A stretch of DNA of 12,035 bases from Burkholderia sp. (GTDB taxonomy: Bacteria; Pseudomonadota; Gammaproteobacteria; Burkholderiales; Burkholderiaceae), in contig NZ_JAHACR010000108.1 of NCBI RefSeq assembly GCF_018375725.1, positions 1 through 12,035 of the forward strand, written 5' to 3'. The position numbers were made by a program, and so were the translations under genes. The notes beneath the pieces were generated by a model that saw nothing but the letters and a program-made list of their open reading frames with translations, searched no databases and was not told the origin of the DNA. Below, one piece after another: positions 1-7,789 of the stretch (positions are counted from its first letter, which is position 1; each line of letters opens with the position of its first letter).

Positions 1-1465
1 CGAGCTCGTCCTTCGTGTATTCGCGCACGAGTTCGGCCGTGACCTTGCGGCCGTCATCGAGCACGCCCTTCGGCGAACGGATCCACTGCCACACCTGGGA
101 GCGGGAGATTTCGGCGGTCGCCGCATCTTCCATCAGGTTATGGATCGGCACGCAGCCGTTGCCGTCGAGCCATGCGCCGAGATAGTGAATCCCGACGTTG
201 ATGTTGTTGCGCAGGCCGGCTTCGGTGATCGGCGCTTCCGGCTGGAAATCGAGCAGGTTCCGGCCTTCGACCTGCACGTCGTCGCGCCGCTTGCCGATCT
301 GGTTGGGCTTGTCGCCGAGCACCCGGACGAACTCCTCCATCGCGACCGGCACGAGGCCGGGATGCGCGACCCAGCCGCCGTCGTAGCCGTCGGTCGCGTC
401 GCGGTTCTTGTCCGAGCGCACGCCGGCCATCGCCTTGTCGTTTGCCGCCGGGTCGTTCTTGATCGGGATCAGCGCGCTCATGCCGCCGATCGCCGGCGCA
501 TTCCGCTTGTGGCAGGTCTTCAGGAGCAGCAGCGCGTAAGCGCGCATGAACGGCACCGTCATCGTGATCCTCGAGCGGTCCGCGAGGCAGAAGTCGCGGT
601 CGTTCTTGAACTTCTTGATCGCCGAGAAGATGTAGTCCCAGCGTCCCGCGTTCAGGCCCGAGCTGTGCTCGCGCAGTTCGTAAAGGATCTCATCCATCTC
701 GAACGCCGCGAGGATCGTCTCGATCAGCACGGTGGCGCGGATCGTGCCGCGCGGGATGCCGACCGCTTCCTGTGCGGCGACGAAGATGTCGTTCCACAGG
801 CGCGCCTCGAGATGGCTTTCCATCTTCGGCAGATAGAAGTACGGGCCCGAGCCGCGCGCGATCAGTTCCTTGGCGTTGTGGATCAGGTAGAGCGCGAAAT
901 CGAAGATCCCGCCGGACACGCGCTGACCGTCGACCGTCACGTGCTTCTCGTCGAGATGCCAGCCGCGCGGCCGCACGATCAGGGTCGCGACCTTGTCGTT
1001 GAGCTGGTACGACTTGCCGTTCTGCTCGAGCGAGATCGTGCGGCGCACGGCGTCCTTCAGGTTGATCTGGCCGTCGATCTGGTTCGTCCAGCTCGGCGCA
1101 TTCGAATCCTCGAAGTCCGTCATGTACGAATCGGCGCCCGAGTTCAGCGCGTTGATGATCATCTTGCGCTCGACCGGGCCCGTGATCTCGACACGACGGC
1201 ATTGCAGGTCGGCCGGCAGCGGCGCGACTTGCCAGTCGCCTTCGCGGATCGTCCGGGTTTCCGTGAGGAAATCGGGGCGCTCGCCGGCGTCGAGGCGTGC
1301 CGTGCGCTCGGCGCGGGCTTGCAGAAGCGCCTGGCGGCGCGGCTCGAACGCGCGGTGCAGCGCGGCGACGAGTTCGAGCGCGTCAGGCGTCAGGATCGCT
1401 TCATAGCCCGGCTTGATCTCGCCGGTAATCGCCATGCCTTGCGGCAGCTTGAACGTGCTGGTCAT
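1..1465 (-). CDS. aceB: Malate synthase A, C-terminal end missing at window edge
   Basis: Condenses glyoxylate with acetyl-CoA and water to give malate and CoA, the second step of the cytoplasmic glyoxylate shunt. The 488 residues in the window read through without a stop; the family is about 530 long, so some 45 C-terminal residues lie beyond the left edge. Visible marks: RPRGWHLDEKH (165-175, active-site arginine); VLIET (246-250, metal-binding Glu249); the family signature REHSSGLNAGRWDYIF (265-280) with metal ligand Asp277; and NLMEDAATAEISR (443-455), whose Asp447 matches the catalytic base. The start MTSTFKLPQG is supported by AAGGAG at 1475-1480, nine bases upstream. It lies 80 bases behind the dehalogenase-like gene on the same strand and is probably co-transcribed with it. 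The recognition is firm; the operon is inferred. Confidence 0.97.
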   Translation of the reverse strand, partial: MTSTFKLPQGMAITGEIKPGYEAILTPDALELVAALHRAFEPRRQALLQARAERTARLDAGERPDFLTETRTIREGDWQVAPLPADLQCRRVEITGPVERKMIINALNSGADSYMTDFEDSNAPSWTNQIDGQINLKDAVRRTISLEQNGKSYQLNDKVATLIVRPRGWHLDEKHVTVDGQRVSGGIFDFALYLIHNAKELIARGSGPYFYLPKMESHLEARLWNDIFVAAQEAVGIPRGTIRATVLIETILAAFEMDEILYELREHSSGLNAGRWDYIFSAIKKFKNDRDFCLADRSRITMTVPFMRAYALLLLKTCHKRNAPAIGGMSALIPIKNDPAANDKAMAGVRSDKNRDATDGYDGGWVAHPGLVPVAMEEFVRVLGDKPNQIGKRRDDVQVEGRNLLDFQPEAPITEAGLRNNINVGIHYLGAWLDGNGCVPIHNLMEDAATAEISRSQVWQWIRSPKGVLDDGRKVTAELVREYTKDEL

Positions 1466-1493
1466 GAGTGTCATCTCCTTGGTCGGTCAGTTG

Positions 1494-1514
1494 CGGTTTC
1501 GGTTTCGGTTTCGG
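1494..1514. repeat. Short hexanucleotide repeat, GGTTTC three times plus GGT
   Basis: Three perfect copies of GGTTTC followed by GGT sit in the 80-base gap between the HAD hydrolase stop and the malate synthase start. It is just upstream of the aceB ribosome-binding site in the sense of transcription. No function is evident; it may simply be a slippage-prone microsatellite. Confidence 0.7.
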
Positions 1515-1545
1515 TAAATGGGACGGGCCGGCCGCGATGCGCGGG

Positions 1546-2304
1546 TTACGCGCCCGGGCCGGGGCGCGTGCGGCCGGCCGCTTTGCCGGCCGGGGCCGGC
1601 GCGGCAAGAAAGGCGAGGAGGTCGGCCATGCCGGCCCCCGAGCCGTCGGGCGTCACGCCGAGTTCTTCGGCGATCGCGCCGGTGCGGTTGAGCCAGAACG
1701 TCGTGTAGCCGAACCAGCCGGCGCCCGCCACGTCCCAGGCGTTCGACGACACGAATACGATGTCGCGCGGCGCCGAACCGAATGCGGCCGTGCCGAGCGC
1801 ATAGATGGCGGGGCTGGGCTTGTAGGCACGCACGGCGTCTGCCGACAGCACGCGATCGAACAGCCCGTTCATGCCGGCGCTTTTGATCGCGATGTCGAGC
1901 ATCTGCGAATCGCCGTTCGACAGGATCGCCAGCGGCAGATGCGGCTCACGCGCACGCAGCGTGCGCAGCACGGGCACTGTGTCGGGATGGCTCGACAGGC
2001 ATGCGTATTCGTCCATCAGCCGCTTCTCGGCGGCGCTGCCGAGCGTGAGGCCGAGCATGCGCGCGGCAAACCGGAGCGCGTCGCGCGTGATGTCGCGGAA
2101 CGGCCGGTAGCGGGCGCCGGCCGGATCGGCGAGCGTGCGCAGCTGCGCATACTCGATCTGCTTGCGTCGCCACAGTTGCGACAGCGATTCTCCGTGGCCG
2201 GGAAACATCTGTTCCGCCGCGGCAACGACCGCATGCACGTCGAACAGCGTGCCGTATGCATCGAAGAGGATCGCGGCGGGAAAGCGTGTCGTTGTGGCCG
2301 GCAT
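1546..2304 (-). CDS. HAD hydrolase, L-2-haloacid dehalogenase type (type II)
   Basis: A 252-residue cytoplasmic HAD-superfamily hydrolase. Family II members hydrolyse L-2-haloacids such as chloroacetate to the 2-hydroxyacid through an aspartyl ester. Seen: motif I FDAYGTLFD (14-22) with nucleophile Asp15; the early Arg-rich helix WRRKQIEYAQLR (45-56), matching the region of the substrate-binding arginine; motif II LSNGDS (128-133); Lys162 in YKPSP; and SSNAWD (186-191), which supplies the terminal acidic residue. This set is characteristic of haloacid dehalogenases rather than of phosphatases. The last 17 residues are Pro/Ala/Gly-rich. It is the first gene of a likely operon with aceB. A glycolate product could reach malate synthase after oxidation to glyoxylate, which would explain the pairing, but that link is inferred. 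Substrate not established. Confidence 0.88.
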   Translation of the reverse strand: MPATTTRFPAAILFDAYGTLFDVHAVVAAAEQMFPGHGESLSQLWRRKQIEYAQLRTLADPAGARYRPFRDITRDALRFAARMLGLTLGSAAEKRLMDEYACLSSHPDTVPVLRTLRAREPHLPLAILSNGDSQMLDIAIKSAGMNGLFDRVLSADAVRAYKPSPAIYALGTAAFGSAPRDIVFVSSNAWDVAGAGWFGYTTFWLNRTGAIAEELGVTPDGSGAGMADLLAFLAAPAPAGKAAGRTRPGPGA

Positions 2305-2337
2305 AGCCTTGCACTCCAGGTTCAGAGGTCGAGGACG

Positions 2338-2366
2338 ATTCTATTAATGATCGTCCGCATTGAAAA
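2338..2366 (-). promoter_or_regulatory. Candidate sigma-70 promoter for the HAD hydrolase-aceB operon
   Basis: Read on the minus strand, TTTTCA (2361-2366) and TAGAAT (2338-2343, five of six consensus bases) are separated by exactly 17 bases. The predicted start near 2331 would leave a leader of about 27 bases before the HAD hydrolase ATG at 2304. It lies in the AT-rich gap shared with the divergent regulator. An AATG...CATT inverted element (2346-2361) falls in the spacer and could be an operator half-site pair. Predicted by eye only. Confidence 0.5.
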
Positions 2367-2382
2367 AGAGGCGATTCATCAC

Positions 2383-2411
2383 TTGATCTTTTACTTTTAC
2401 CTACCTAATCT
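2383..2411 (+). promoter_or_regulatory. Candidate promoter for the LysR-type regulator
   Basis: TTGATC (2383-2388) and TAATCT (2406-2411) are 17 bases apart, on the strand and at a distance suitable for the regulator downstream. The -10 matches only three of six bases. A short palindrome ATCA-CT-TGAT (2378-2387) overlaps the -35 and could be part of a regulator site. It is arranged back to back with the promoter for the HAD hydrolase, as is common for self-regulating LysR genes. Confidence 0.35.
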
Positions 2412-2461
2412 GGCGCGACTCGAGTCAATCCGACGGACTGCCGATGCCGTCCGCCCGACCC

Positions 2462-3364
2462 ATGGACCGGTTCAAACAGATCGAAACATTTGCCGCGGTC
2501 GCGGCGAAAGGCAGCCTGTCGGCGGCCGCGCATGCGGAAGGCGTCGCGCCGGCGATCATCGGCCGGCGTCTCGACGCACTCGAGGCGCGGCTTGGCGTGA
2601 AGCTGCTCGTGCGCACGACGCGCAAGCTCACGCTGACGTTCGAGGGCTCGGCGTTCCTTGAGGATTGCCAGCGCATCATCAACGATATGCAGAATGCCGA
2701 GGCGAGCGTGTCCGCGGGCGGGGTCAAGGCGAGCGGCCACCTGCGGATCACCGCGCCGGCGGGTTTCGGGCGGCGGCACGTCGCGCCGCTCGTGCCGGAA
2801 TTCACCGGCGCGCATCCGGATGTGTCGGTCACGCTCGATCTGTCCGACCGCATGGTCGATCTCGTCAACGAAGGCTTCGATTGCGCGGTGCGGCTCGGCG
2901 AATTGCCCGATTCGTCGCTCGTGTCGCTGAAGCTCGGCGAGAACCGCCGCGTGTGCGTTGCGTCGCCCGACTATCTCGCGCGGCGCGGCACGCCGGTCAC
3001 GCTCGCGGAACTGGCCCGGCACAACTGCCTGGCGCTCGCCGCGAACGCGAACCAGCAACGCGGCTGGGCGTTCCAGGAGGACGGCAAGGTTGTGTCGATT
3101 CGCGTGAGCGGCACGATGGAATGCTCGGACGGCGCTGTGCTGCACGAATGGTGTCTGGCCGGTTACGGTCTCGCTTGGCGCTCGTGGTGGGAAGTCGGCG
3201 AGGACGTGGCGGCCGGCCGGCTCGTCAGCGTGCTCGACGCGTTCGCCGCGCCGCCGATCGGCATTCACGCGGTGTTTCCGCAGCGCCGTCACTTGCCGTT
3301 GCGCGTGCGGCTCTTTCTCGACTATCTGAAGCACACGTACGAGCGTCCCGGATATTGGGGCTAG
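2462..3364 (+). CDS. LysR-family transcriptional regulator
   Basis: A 300-residue DNA-binding regulator. The winged helix-turn-helix occupies residues 1-60 (MDRFKQIETFAAVAAKGSLS, then a recognition-helix region with IGRRLDALEARLGVKLLVRTTRKLTLT). A periplasmic-binding-protein-like effector domain follows at about 90-295, beginning SGHLRITAPAGFGR. The recognition helix has APAIIGRR where relatives commonly have a Ser-x-x-Ser pattern, so its target may differ. The start is placed at MDRFKQ because LysR proteins usually begin this way. An in-frame ATG at 2444 adds six residues and has a slightly better upstream purine run, so the start is uncertain. The gene diverges from the HAD hydrolase-aceB pair and is a natural candidate to control it, perhaps in response to an organic acid. 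The effector is unknown. Confidence 0.93.
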   Translation: MDRFKQIETFAAVAAKGSLSAAAHAEGVAPAIIGRRLDALEARLGVKLLVRTTRKLTLTFEGSAFLEDCQRIINDMQNAEASVSAGGVKASGHLRITAPAGFGRRHVAPLVPEFTGAHPDVSVTLDLSDRMVDLVNEGFDCAVRLGELPDSSLVSLKLGENRRVCVASPDYLARRGTPVTLAELARHNCLALAANANQQRGWAFQEDGKVVSIRVSGTMECSDGAVLHEWCLAGYGLAWRSWWEVGEDVAAGRLVSVLDAFAAPPIGIHAVFPQRRHLPLRVRLFLDYLKHTYERPGYWG

Positions 3365-3383
3365 GTTCCGCCTGCGTGCGGAG

Positions 3384-3418
3384 CGGGGATGCGGACGCGC
3401 CATGGCGGCTGCTCCCCG
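3384..3418 (+). terminator. Possible hairpin after the LysR gene, no T-tract
   Basis: CGGGGA (3384-3389) pairs with TCCCCG (3413-3418). GC/GC pairing continues inside, and the loop holds a perfect 10-base palindrome CGCCATGGCG (3398-3407). It begins 20 bases after the regulator's stop. No run of T follows, so if it stops transcription it does so weakly or with Rho. The remainder of the gap to the stress-protein gene shows only an isolated TACAAT (3506-3511) that could serve as that gene's -10, without a convincing -35. Confidence 0.3.
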
Positions 3419-3586
3419 AGCGGCCTGGCCGTGGCGCATCCCGCCCGCGTGTTTCCGATATGAGGACGAACCCGCTGCCGCGGCCGGCGGCGCGCTTTCG
3501 CACACTACAATCGAGACAGACGCATCAGGCGCGCAACCGCGTGTGACGGCGCGACGCGCAGGGTGCGATCGCTGATGGAGGGCGCG

Positions 3587-4021
3587 ATGTTCAAGCACAT
3601 CCTCGTTCCGACCGACGGTTCCGATTTGTCGAAAAAAGCGATCGAAGGTGCGATCGACCTGGCTCGTACAGTCGGCGCGCGCGTGACCGCCTATGCGTGC
3701 CTGCCGCAGTATCCCTATTCGCCGTTCTCCGAAGTGATCATCGAGCCGCCCGCCGATTTTCGTGCGCGCAGCGAACGCGAGGCGCGCGCGCATCTCGACG
3801 AAGTGGAGTCGGCGGCCCGCGAGGCGGGCGTCGCGTGCGACAGCTGGACGAGCGTGCATCCGTCGCCGTACCTCGGCATCATCGAGGCGGCCGAGCGCGG
3901 CGGCTGCGACGTGATCTTCATGGCGTCGCACGGGCGGCGCGGGCTCGGCAGCCTGCTGATCGGCAGCGAGACACAGCGCGTGCTGACGCATACGAAGATT
4001 CCGGTGATCGTTTATCGGTAG
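3587..4021 (+). CDS. Universal stress protein, single UspA domain
   Basis: A 144-residue cytoplasmic protein covering one UspA fold. The first strand is FKHILVPTDGSDLS (2-15), with Asp10 at the nucleotide pocket. The C-terminal region has ASHG (113-116), nine residues, then GS (126-127), the ATP-binding pattern G-x2-G-x9-G-S with its first Gly replaced by Ala. It ends with the usual final strand IPVIVYR. Members are induced in starvation, redox or low-oxygen stress and many bind ATP; the partner here is unknown. The start at MFKH is chosen because GGAGGG (3577-3582) precedes it. GTG at 3563 and ATG at 3575 are in-frame alternatives that would add residues not typical of the family. It stands alone and converges on aceA, so a role in the shunt is only suggested by proximity. 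Confidence 0.93.
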   Translation: MFKHILVPTDGSDLSKKAIEGAIDLARTVGARVTAYACLPQYPYSPFSEVIIEPPADFRARSEREARAHLDEVESAAREAGVACDSWTSVHPSPYLGIIEAAERGGCDVIFMASHGRRGLGSLLIGSETQRVLTHTKIPVIVYR

Positions 4022-4081
4022 ATGAGCGGCGTTTTCGCCGATGGCGGCGCGGGTCGCGCTGGGCGACGCGGAAACGGATCG

Positions 4082-4107
4082 GCGCCGGTCTGGGCCGGCG
4101 CGCTTTA
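4082..4107 (+). terminator. Possible weak terminator of the stress-protein gene
   Basis: GCGCCGG (4082-4088) and CCGGCGC (4095-4101) form a perfect seven-pair stem with a six-base loop, followed by GCTTTA. The T run is short. It lies 60 bases beyond the stop codon. A smaller CGGCG-TTTT-CGCCG hairpin (4027-4040) sits immediately after the stop and may contribute. Confidence 0.35.
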
Positions 4108-4194
4108 TCGTGTGCGGCCCGCAGGCCGCGATGCCCATGCGCATCGCACAACCGCGCGCGGGCCGTTTCCTCCCTGATTTCCTTGCCGCGGGGC

Positions 4195-4232
4195 GCCGAC
4201 ATCGCGCGGTCGCGTGACCGGCGGATGTCGGC
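4195..4232 (-). terminator. Nested stem-loop downstream of aceA
   Basis: Outer arms GCCGACATC (4195-4203) and GATGTCGGC (4224-4232) are a perfect nine-base inverted repeat. Inside, after three unpaired bases on each side, CGGTC (4207-4211) pairs with GACCG (4216-4220) around a four-base loop. It starts 17 bases past the aceA stop on the minus strand. No T run follows in either direction, so it may be a Rho-assisted terminator or a 3' structure protecting the abundant aceA message rather than a classic intrinsic terminator. Confidence 0.5.
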
Positions 4233-4248
4233 GGGACGCGGGAAGTTC

Positions 4249-5556
<1,308 letters not shown>

Positions 5557-5756
5557 GATGTGCTCCTTGAAGTGGTATTGCCTGAATTGGGTGAATCGGG
5601 TGGTGATCCTGTTCGCTAAGCGGGAAGGGCTGCGATCCGTTTCGCGAAGTCTTGTATAAGAGTCTAGGCAAATCAGCGGTCGTGAGGCAGGGACTTTTTC
5701 TGGAAGCGCTCTAGTTTTTAGTCGTGGTAAATCAATATCTTATATTTATCGTTTCG

Positions 5757-5781
5757 GGATGAGAAATGCAGTTTCCCATCC
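5757..5781. repeat. Inverted repeat upstream of aceA, 9 of 10 pairs
   Basis: Left arm GGATGAGAAA (5757-5766) and right arm TTTCCCATCC (5772-5781) are complementary at nine of ten positions around a TGCAG loop. TGCAG can alternatively pair with CTGCA (5781-5785). It sits 200 bases upstream of the aceA start in AT-rich DNA. A dimeric regulator site and an RNA hairpin are both possible. Confidence 0.6.
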
Positions 5782-5819
5782 TGCAATGCGAGGACTTGTG
5801 CCACGCAGCATGATTTTTT

Positions 5820-5846
5820 ACGACGCAAAAATATTTTTTGCATCGT
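5820..5846. repeat. Long near-perfect palindrome upstream of aceA
   Basis: Left arm ACGACGCAAAAA (5820-5831) and right arm TTTTTGCATCGT (5835-5846) pair at 11 of 12 positions around the three bases TAT. The A/T core flanked by GC and CGT ends is typical of protein-binding operators. It lies between the helicase terminator and the second inverted repeat. It could also form a weak hairpin in a longer aceA message. Confidence 0.65.
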
Positions 5847-5863
5847 GAAATTTGGGGCGGGCG

Positions 5864-5888
5864 AAAAAAAACCGGCGCAAGCGCCGGT
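5864..5888 (-). terminator. Strong intrinsic terminator of the helicase gene
   Basis: On the minus strand the stem ACCGGCG / CGCCGGT with a four-base CTTG loop is followed directly by eight T (A run at 5864-5871 on the plus strand). It lies 50 bases past the helicase stop. This is the clearest Rho-independent terminator in the window and it isolates aceA transcription from the helicase. Confidence 0.93.
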
Positions 5889-5938
5889 CGGGTGTGGCTG
5901 ACGGGTGGCAGGCGGCCGGAACGGACGCCTGCTCACCA

Positions 5939-7468
5939 TCACGATGCGGAATTGCCGCGTCGCGGGCCGCTGCGCTGGCCGTCGTTACGGCGACCGCCGT
6001 AGCCGCCTTCGCGGTTGCCGGCCGGCTTGCCGCTCCAGCCGCCGCCGCTGCCGTGACGGGCGCCGCCGTTGCCGCTGCCCGGCTTGCCGCCGAAGCGTCG
6101 GCCGCCGTTGCCGCCGCCCGGACGGCCGCGGCCCTGGCCGCGATCGTTGCGCGGAGGCGCCTTGCGCGGCTCGAAGCCCTCGATCACGTTGACCGGCAGC
6201 GGCGCACGCACGAAGCGCTCGATGCGCTTCAGCGCGCCTTGCTCGGCGTGATGCACGAGGCTCACCGCGATGCCCGAGCGGCCCGCGCGGCCGGTACGGC
6301 CGATGCGGTGCACGTAGTCTTCCGCGAACTTCGGCAGATCGTAGTTGAACACGTGCGTGATGCCCGGAATGTCGATGCCGCGCGCCGCGACGTCGGTCGC
6401 GACGAGCACCCGCACGCGGCGCTCGCGCAGCGCACGGATCGTGCGGTTGCGCGCGCCCTGCGGCAGGTCGCCGTGCAGCGCGGCCGACTCGAAGCCTGCA
6501 TCGGCCAGGCGGCCGGCGAGCTGGTCGGCGTCGATCTTGGTCGCCGTGAAGATGATCGCCTGGTCGAGCGCGTTGTCGCGCAGCAGGTGATCGAGCAGGC
6601 GATCCTTGTGGTCGCGATCGTCGACGTAGTGCACCGTCTGCGCGATGTTCGCGCGCGACTCGATGCGCTGCGTGATTTCGATGCGTTCCGGGTCTTTCAG
6701 CAGACGGCTGGTCAGCGAGCCGATCTTGCCGTCGAGCGTTGCCGAGAACAGCATCGTCTGGCGCGACTCGGGCGTCGCGTCGACGATTGTCTCGATGTCG
6801 TCGATGAAACCCATGTCGAGCATGCGGTCGGCTTCGTCGAGCACGAGCATCTTCAGCTCGGACAGGTCGATGCGGCCGCGCTCGAGGTGGTCGAGCAGGC
6901 GGCCCGGCGTCGCGACGAGGATTTCAGGGTTCTTCGCGAGCAGCATCAGCTGCTGGCCGTAAGCGACGCCGCCGAGGATGCTGACGGTGCGCAGGCGCTT
7001 CAGGTGCTTGCCGTACGTCGATGCGGCGGTCGTCACCTGCATCGCGAGTTCGCGGGTCGGCGTCAGCACCAGCAGGCCCGGACGGGCGACCGGCTGCGGA
7101 CGGCGGCCGCGGCGGTCGCCATTGTTCGGCTCGCGCGGGGTGCGCGGCTGCTGTGCCTGCGCCTTTTGCATCTGCGCGAAGCGTTCGATGGCCGGCAGCA
7201 TGAAAGCGGCCGTCTTGCCCGAACCGGTCGGGCTGGATACCAGCAGGTCACGGCCTGCAATGCCGGCCGGAATCGCGCGCTGCTGCACCGGCGTCGGCTT
7301 GGCGTAGCCGGCGGCCTGCAGGGCGGAGACGATCTCCGGCGAGAGCCCGAGCGACGCGAAGGTCGGCTCGTCGGCGGCCGGCGCGGCAGCGGCCGGCGCA
7401 GCGTCGTCGAGGCCGAGCGCCTTGTCGGCGGTCGCGTTGAGAGGGCTGGAGGAAATGCTCGAAGTCAT
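5939..7468 (-). CDS. DEAD-box ATP-dependent RNA helicase, RhlE-like, with Gly/Arg-rich tail
   Basis: Unwinds or remodels RNA using ATP; relatives act in ribosome assembly, RNA decay and cold adaptation. The protein has 509 residues. Motifs in order: Q motif FASLGLSPEIV...PTPVQQ (37-63); motif I SPTGSGKT (79-86); Ia PTREL (137-141); Ib TPGR (187-190); II DEAD (211-214); III SAT (242-244); V ARGID (362-366); VI HRIGRTGR (387-394). A polar, charged insert (about 103-129) separates motifs I and Ia. Residues 440-509 are a Gly/Arg/Asn-rich tail, probably unstructured and RNA-binding. The start MTSSISSS is preferred because AAGGAT lies six bases upstream; an upstream in-frame extension of 18 residues is unlike the family. 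The core resembles RhlE, but the motif I wording (SSPTGSGKT rather than AQTGTGKT) makes the subfamily uncertain. Confidence 0.95.
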   Translation of the reverse strand: MTSSISSSPLNATADKALGLDDAAPAAAAPAADEPTFASLGLSPEIVSALQAAGYAKPTPVQQRAIPAGIAGRDLLVSSPTGSGKTAAFMLPAIERFAQMQKAQAQQPRTPREPNNGDRRGRRPQPVARPGLLVLTPTRELAMQVTTAASTYGKHLKRLRTVSILGGVAYGQQLMLLAKNPEILVATPGRLLDHLERGRIDLSELKMLVLDEADRMLDMGFIDDIETIVDATPESRQTMLFSATLDGKIGSLTSRLLKDPERIEITQRIESRANIAQTVHYVDDRDHKDRLLDHLLRDNALDQAIIFTATKIDADQLAGRLADAGFESAALHGDLPQGARNRTIRALRERRVRVLVATDVAARGIDIPGITHVFNYDLPKFAEDYVHRIGRTGRAGRSGIAVSLVHHAEQGALKRIERFVRAPLPVNVIEGFEPRKAPPRNDRGQGRGRPGGGNGGRRFGGKPGSGNGGARHGSGGGWSGKPAGNREGGYGGRRNDGQRSGPRRGNSAS

Positions 7469-7756
7469 AACAATCCTTGAATCACAGTGGGTGAAACGTC
7501 GGCGCCAATCGCGCATACCCAAGTCGTCGGATTCAGGAGCAAATCGGAAAACGGGTGCAATCCGCCAGACATGCGGCGGAAGAGGCTAGAAGCTGTTTTG
7601 GGTGCGGCGCGCAGTGACAGCGTTGCCGCCAGCCTGATAATTGACGGCCGCGAAGGCCGAAGCAGGAAGGGGACAGGTTCTAAACCGGATTGGAGCTTAA
7701 CGCTACGAGGCGTCGGGCCGGTCCGGTCAATGAGCCGGGCGCGGAAGTGACGCAGA
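7469..7756 (-). promoter_or_regulatory. Long leader of the helicase gene
   Basis: No convincing gene lies between the helicase start and the acyl-CoA-binding protein. If the TATAAT at 7761-7766 is the promoter, this stretch is a leader of roughly 285 bases. It contains small GC hairpins such as TCCGCC / GGCGGA (7561-7580) and CGGCC / GGCCG (7645-7659). RNA helicases of this class are often controlled through long structured leaders, which makes the length noteworthy, but no known riboswitch or attenuator was recognised. An 87-codon plus-strand frame (7487-7750, GTG start) has no ribosome-binding site or recognisable similarity. Confidence 0.4.
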
Positions 7757-7760
7757 CAGC

Positions 7761-7766
7761 ATTATA
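7761..7766 (-). promoter_or_regulatory. Consensus -10 box TATAAT, likely for the helicase
   Basis: On the minus strand a perfect TATAAT occurs here, in otherwise GC-rich DNA. The sequence 17-18 bases upstream (TGGCGC or CTGGCG) is a poor -35. The box lies within a hairpin-prone stretch, CAGCAT (7757-7762) with ATGCTG (7774-7779). It is the best promoter candidate between the acyl-CoA-binding protein and the helicase. Confidence 0.4.
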
Positions 7767-7789
7767 GGGATATATGCTGCACTGCGCCA

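Larger units (their letters stand above)
5557..5863 (-). promoter_or_regulatory. AT-rich upstream region of aceA with two inverted repeats
   Basis: About 300 bases without a credible gene, far richer in A/T than the rest of the window (most clearly 5640-5860), lying between the helicase terminator and aceA. Two inverted repeats stand out: GGATG-a-GAAA / TTTC-c-CATCC (5757-5781) and a 12-base-arm element (5820-5846). Several -10-like sequences occur on the minus strand, including TATACA (5653-5658) and TAAGAT near 5740, the latter with a TTCTCA 17 bases upstream. None is convincing enough to name as the promoter. The layout suggests an aceA control region with upstream activator or repressor sites. 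A 74-codon minus-strand frame at 5718-5942 overlaps the helicase terminator and has no recognisable features, so I do not call it. Confidence 0.6.

Noticed and set aside
1571..1592. Perfect eight-base inverted repeat CGGCCGGC / GCCGGCCG
   Set aside because: It is inside the GC-rich, low-complexity end of the HAD hydrolase coding region; such repeats are expected from composition and no T run follows.
140..1708. A 522-codon open frame on the plus strand
   Set aside because: It lies antisense to malate synthase A and shows the Arg/Ala/Val/Asp-rich composition of a GC-rich shadow frame. The minus-strand protein has complete family motifs.
2405..4144. A 579-codon open frame on the minus strand
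   Set aside because: Antisense to the LysR regulator and stress protein, both of which have clear motifs and proper starts.
5718..5942. A 74-codon minus-strand frame in the AT-rich region upstream of aceA
   Set aside because: It crosses the helicase terminator and both palindromes, lacks a ribosome-binding site and has no recognisable similarity.
5852..7480. A 542-codon open frame on the plus strand
   Set aside because: Antisense to the DEAD-box helicase; Ala/Arg/Val-rich with no domain.
7487..7750. An 87-codon plus-strand frame in the helicase leader
   Set aside because: GTG start without a ribosome-binding site, no recognisable family, and the region is better explained as a leader.
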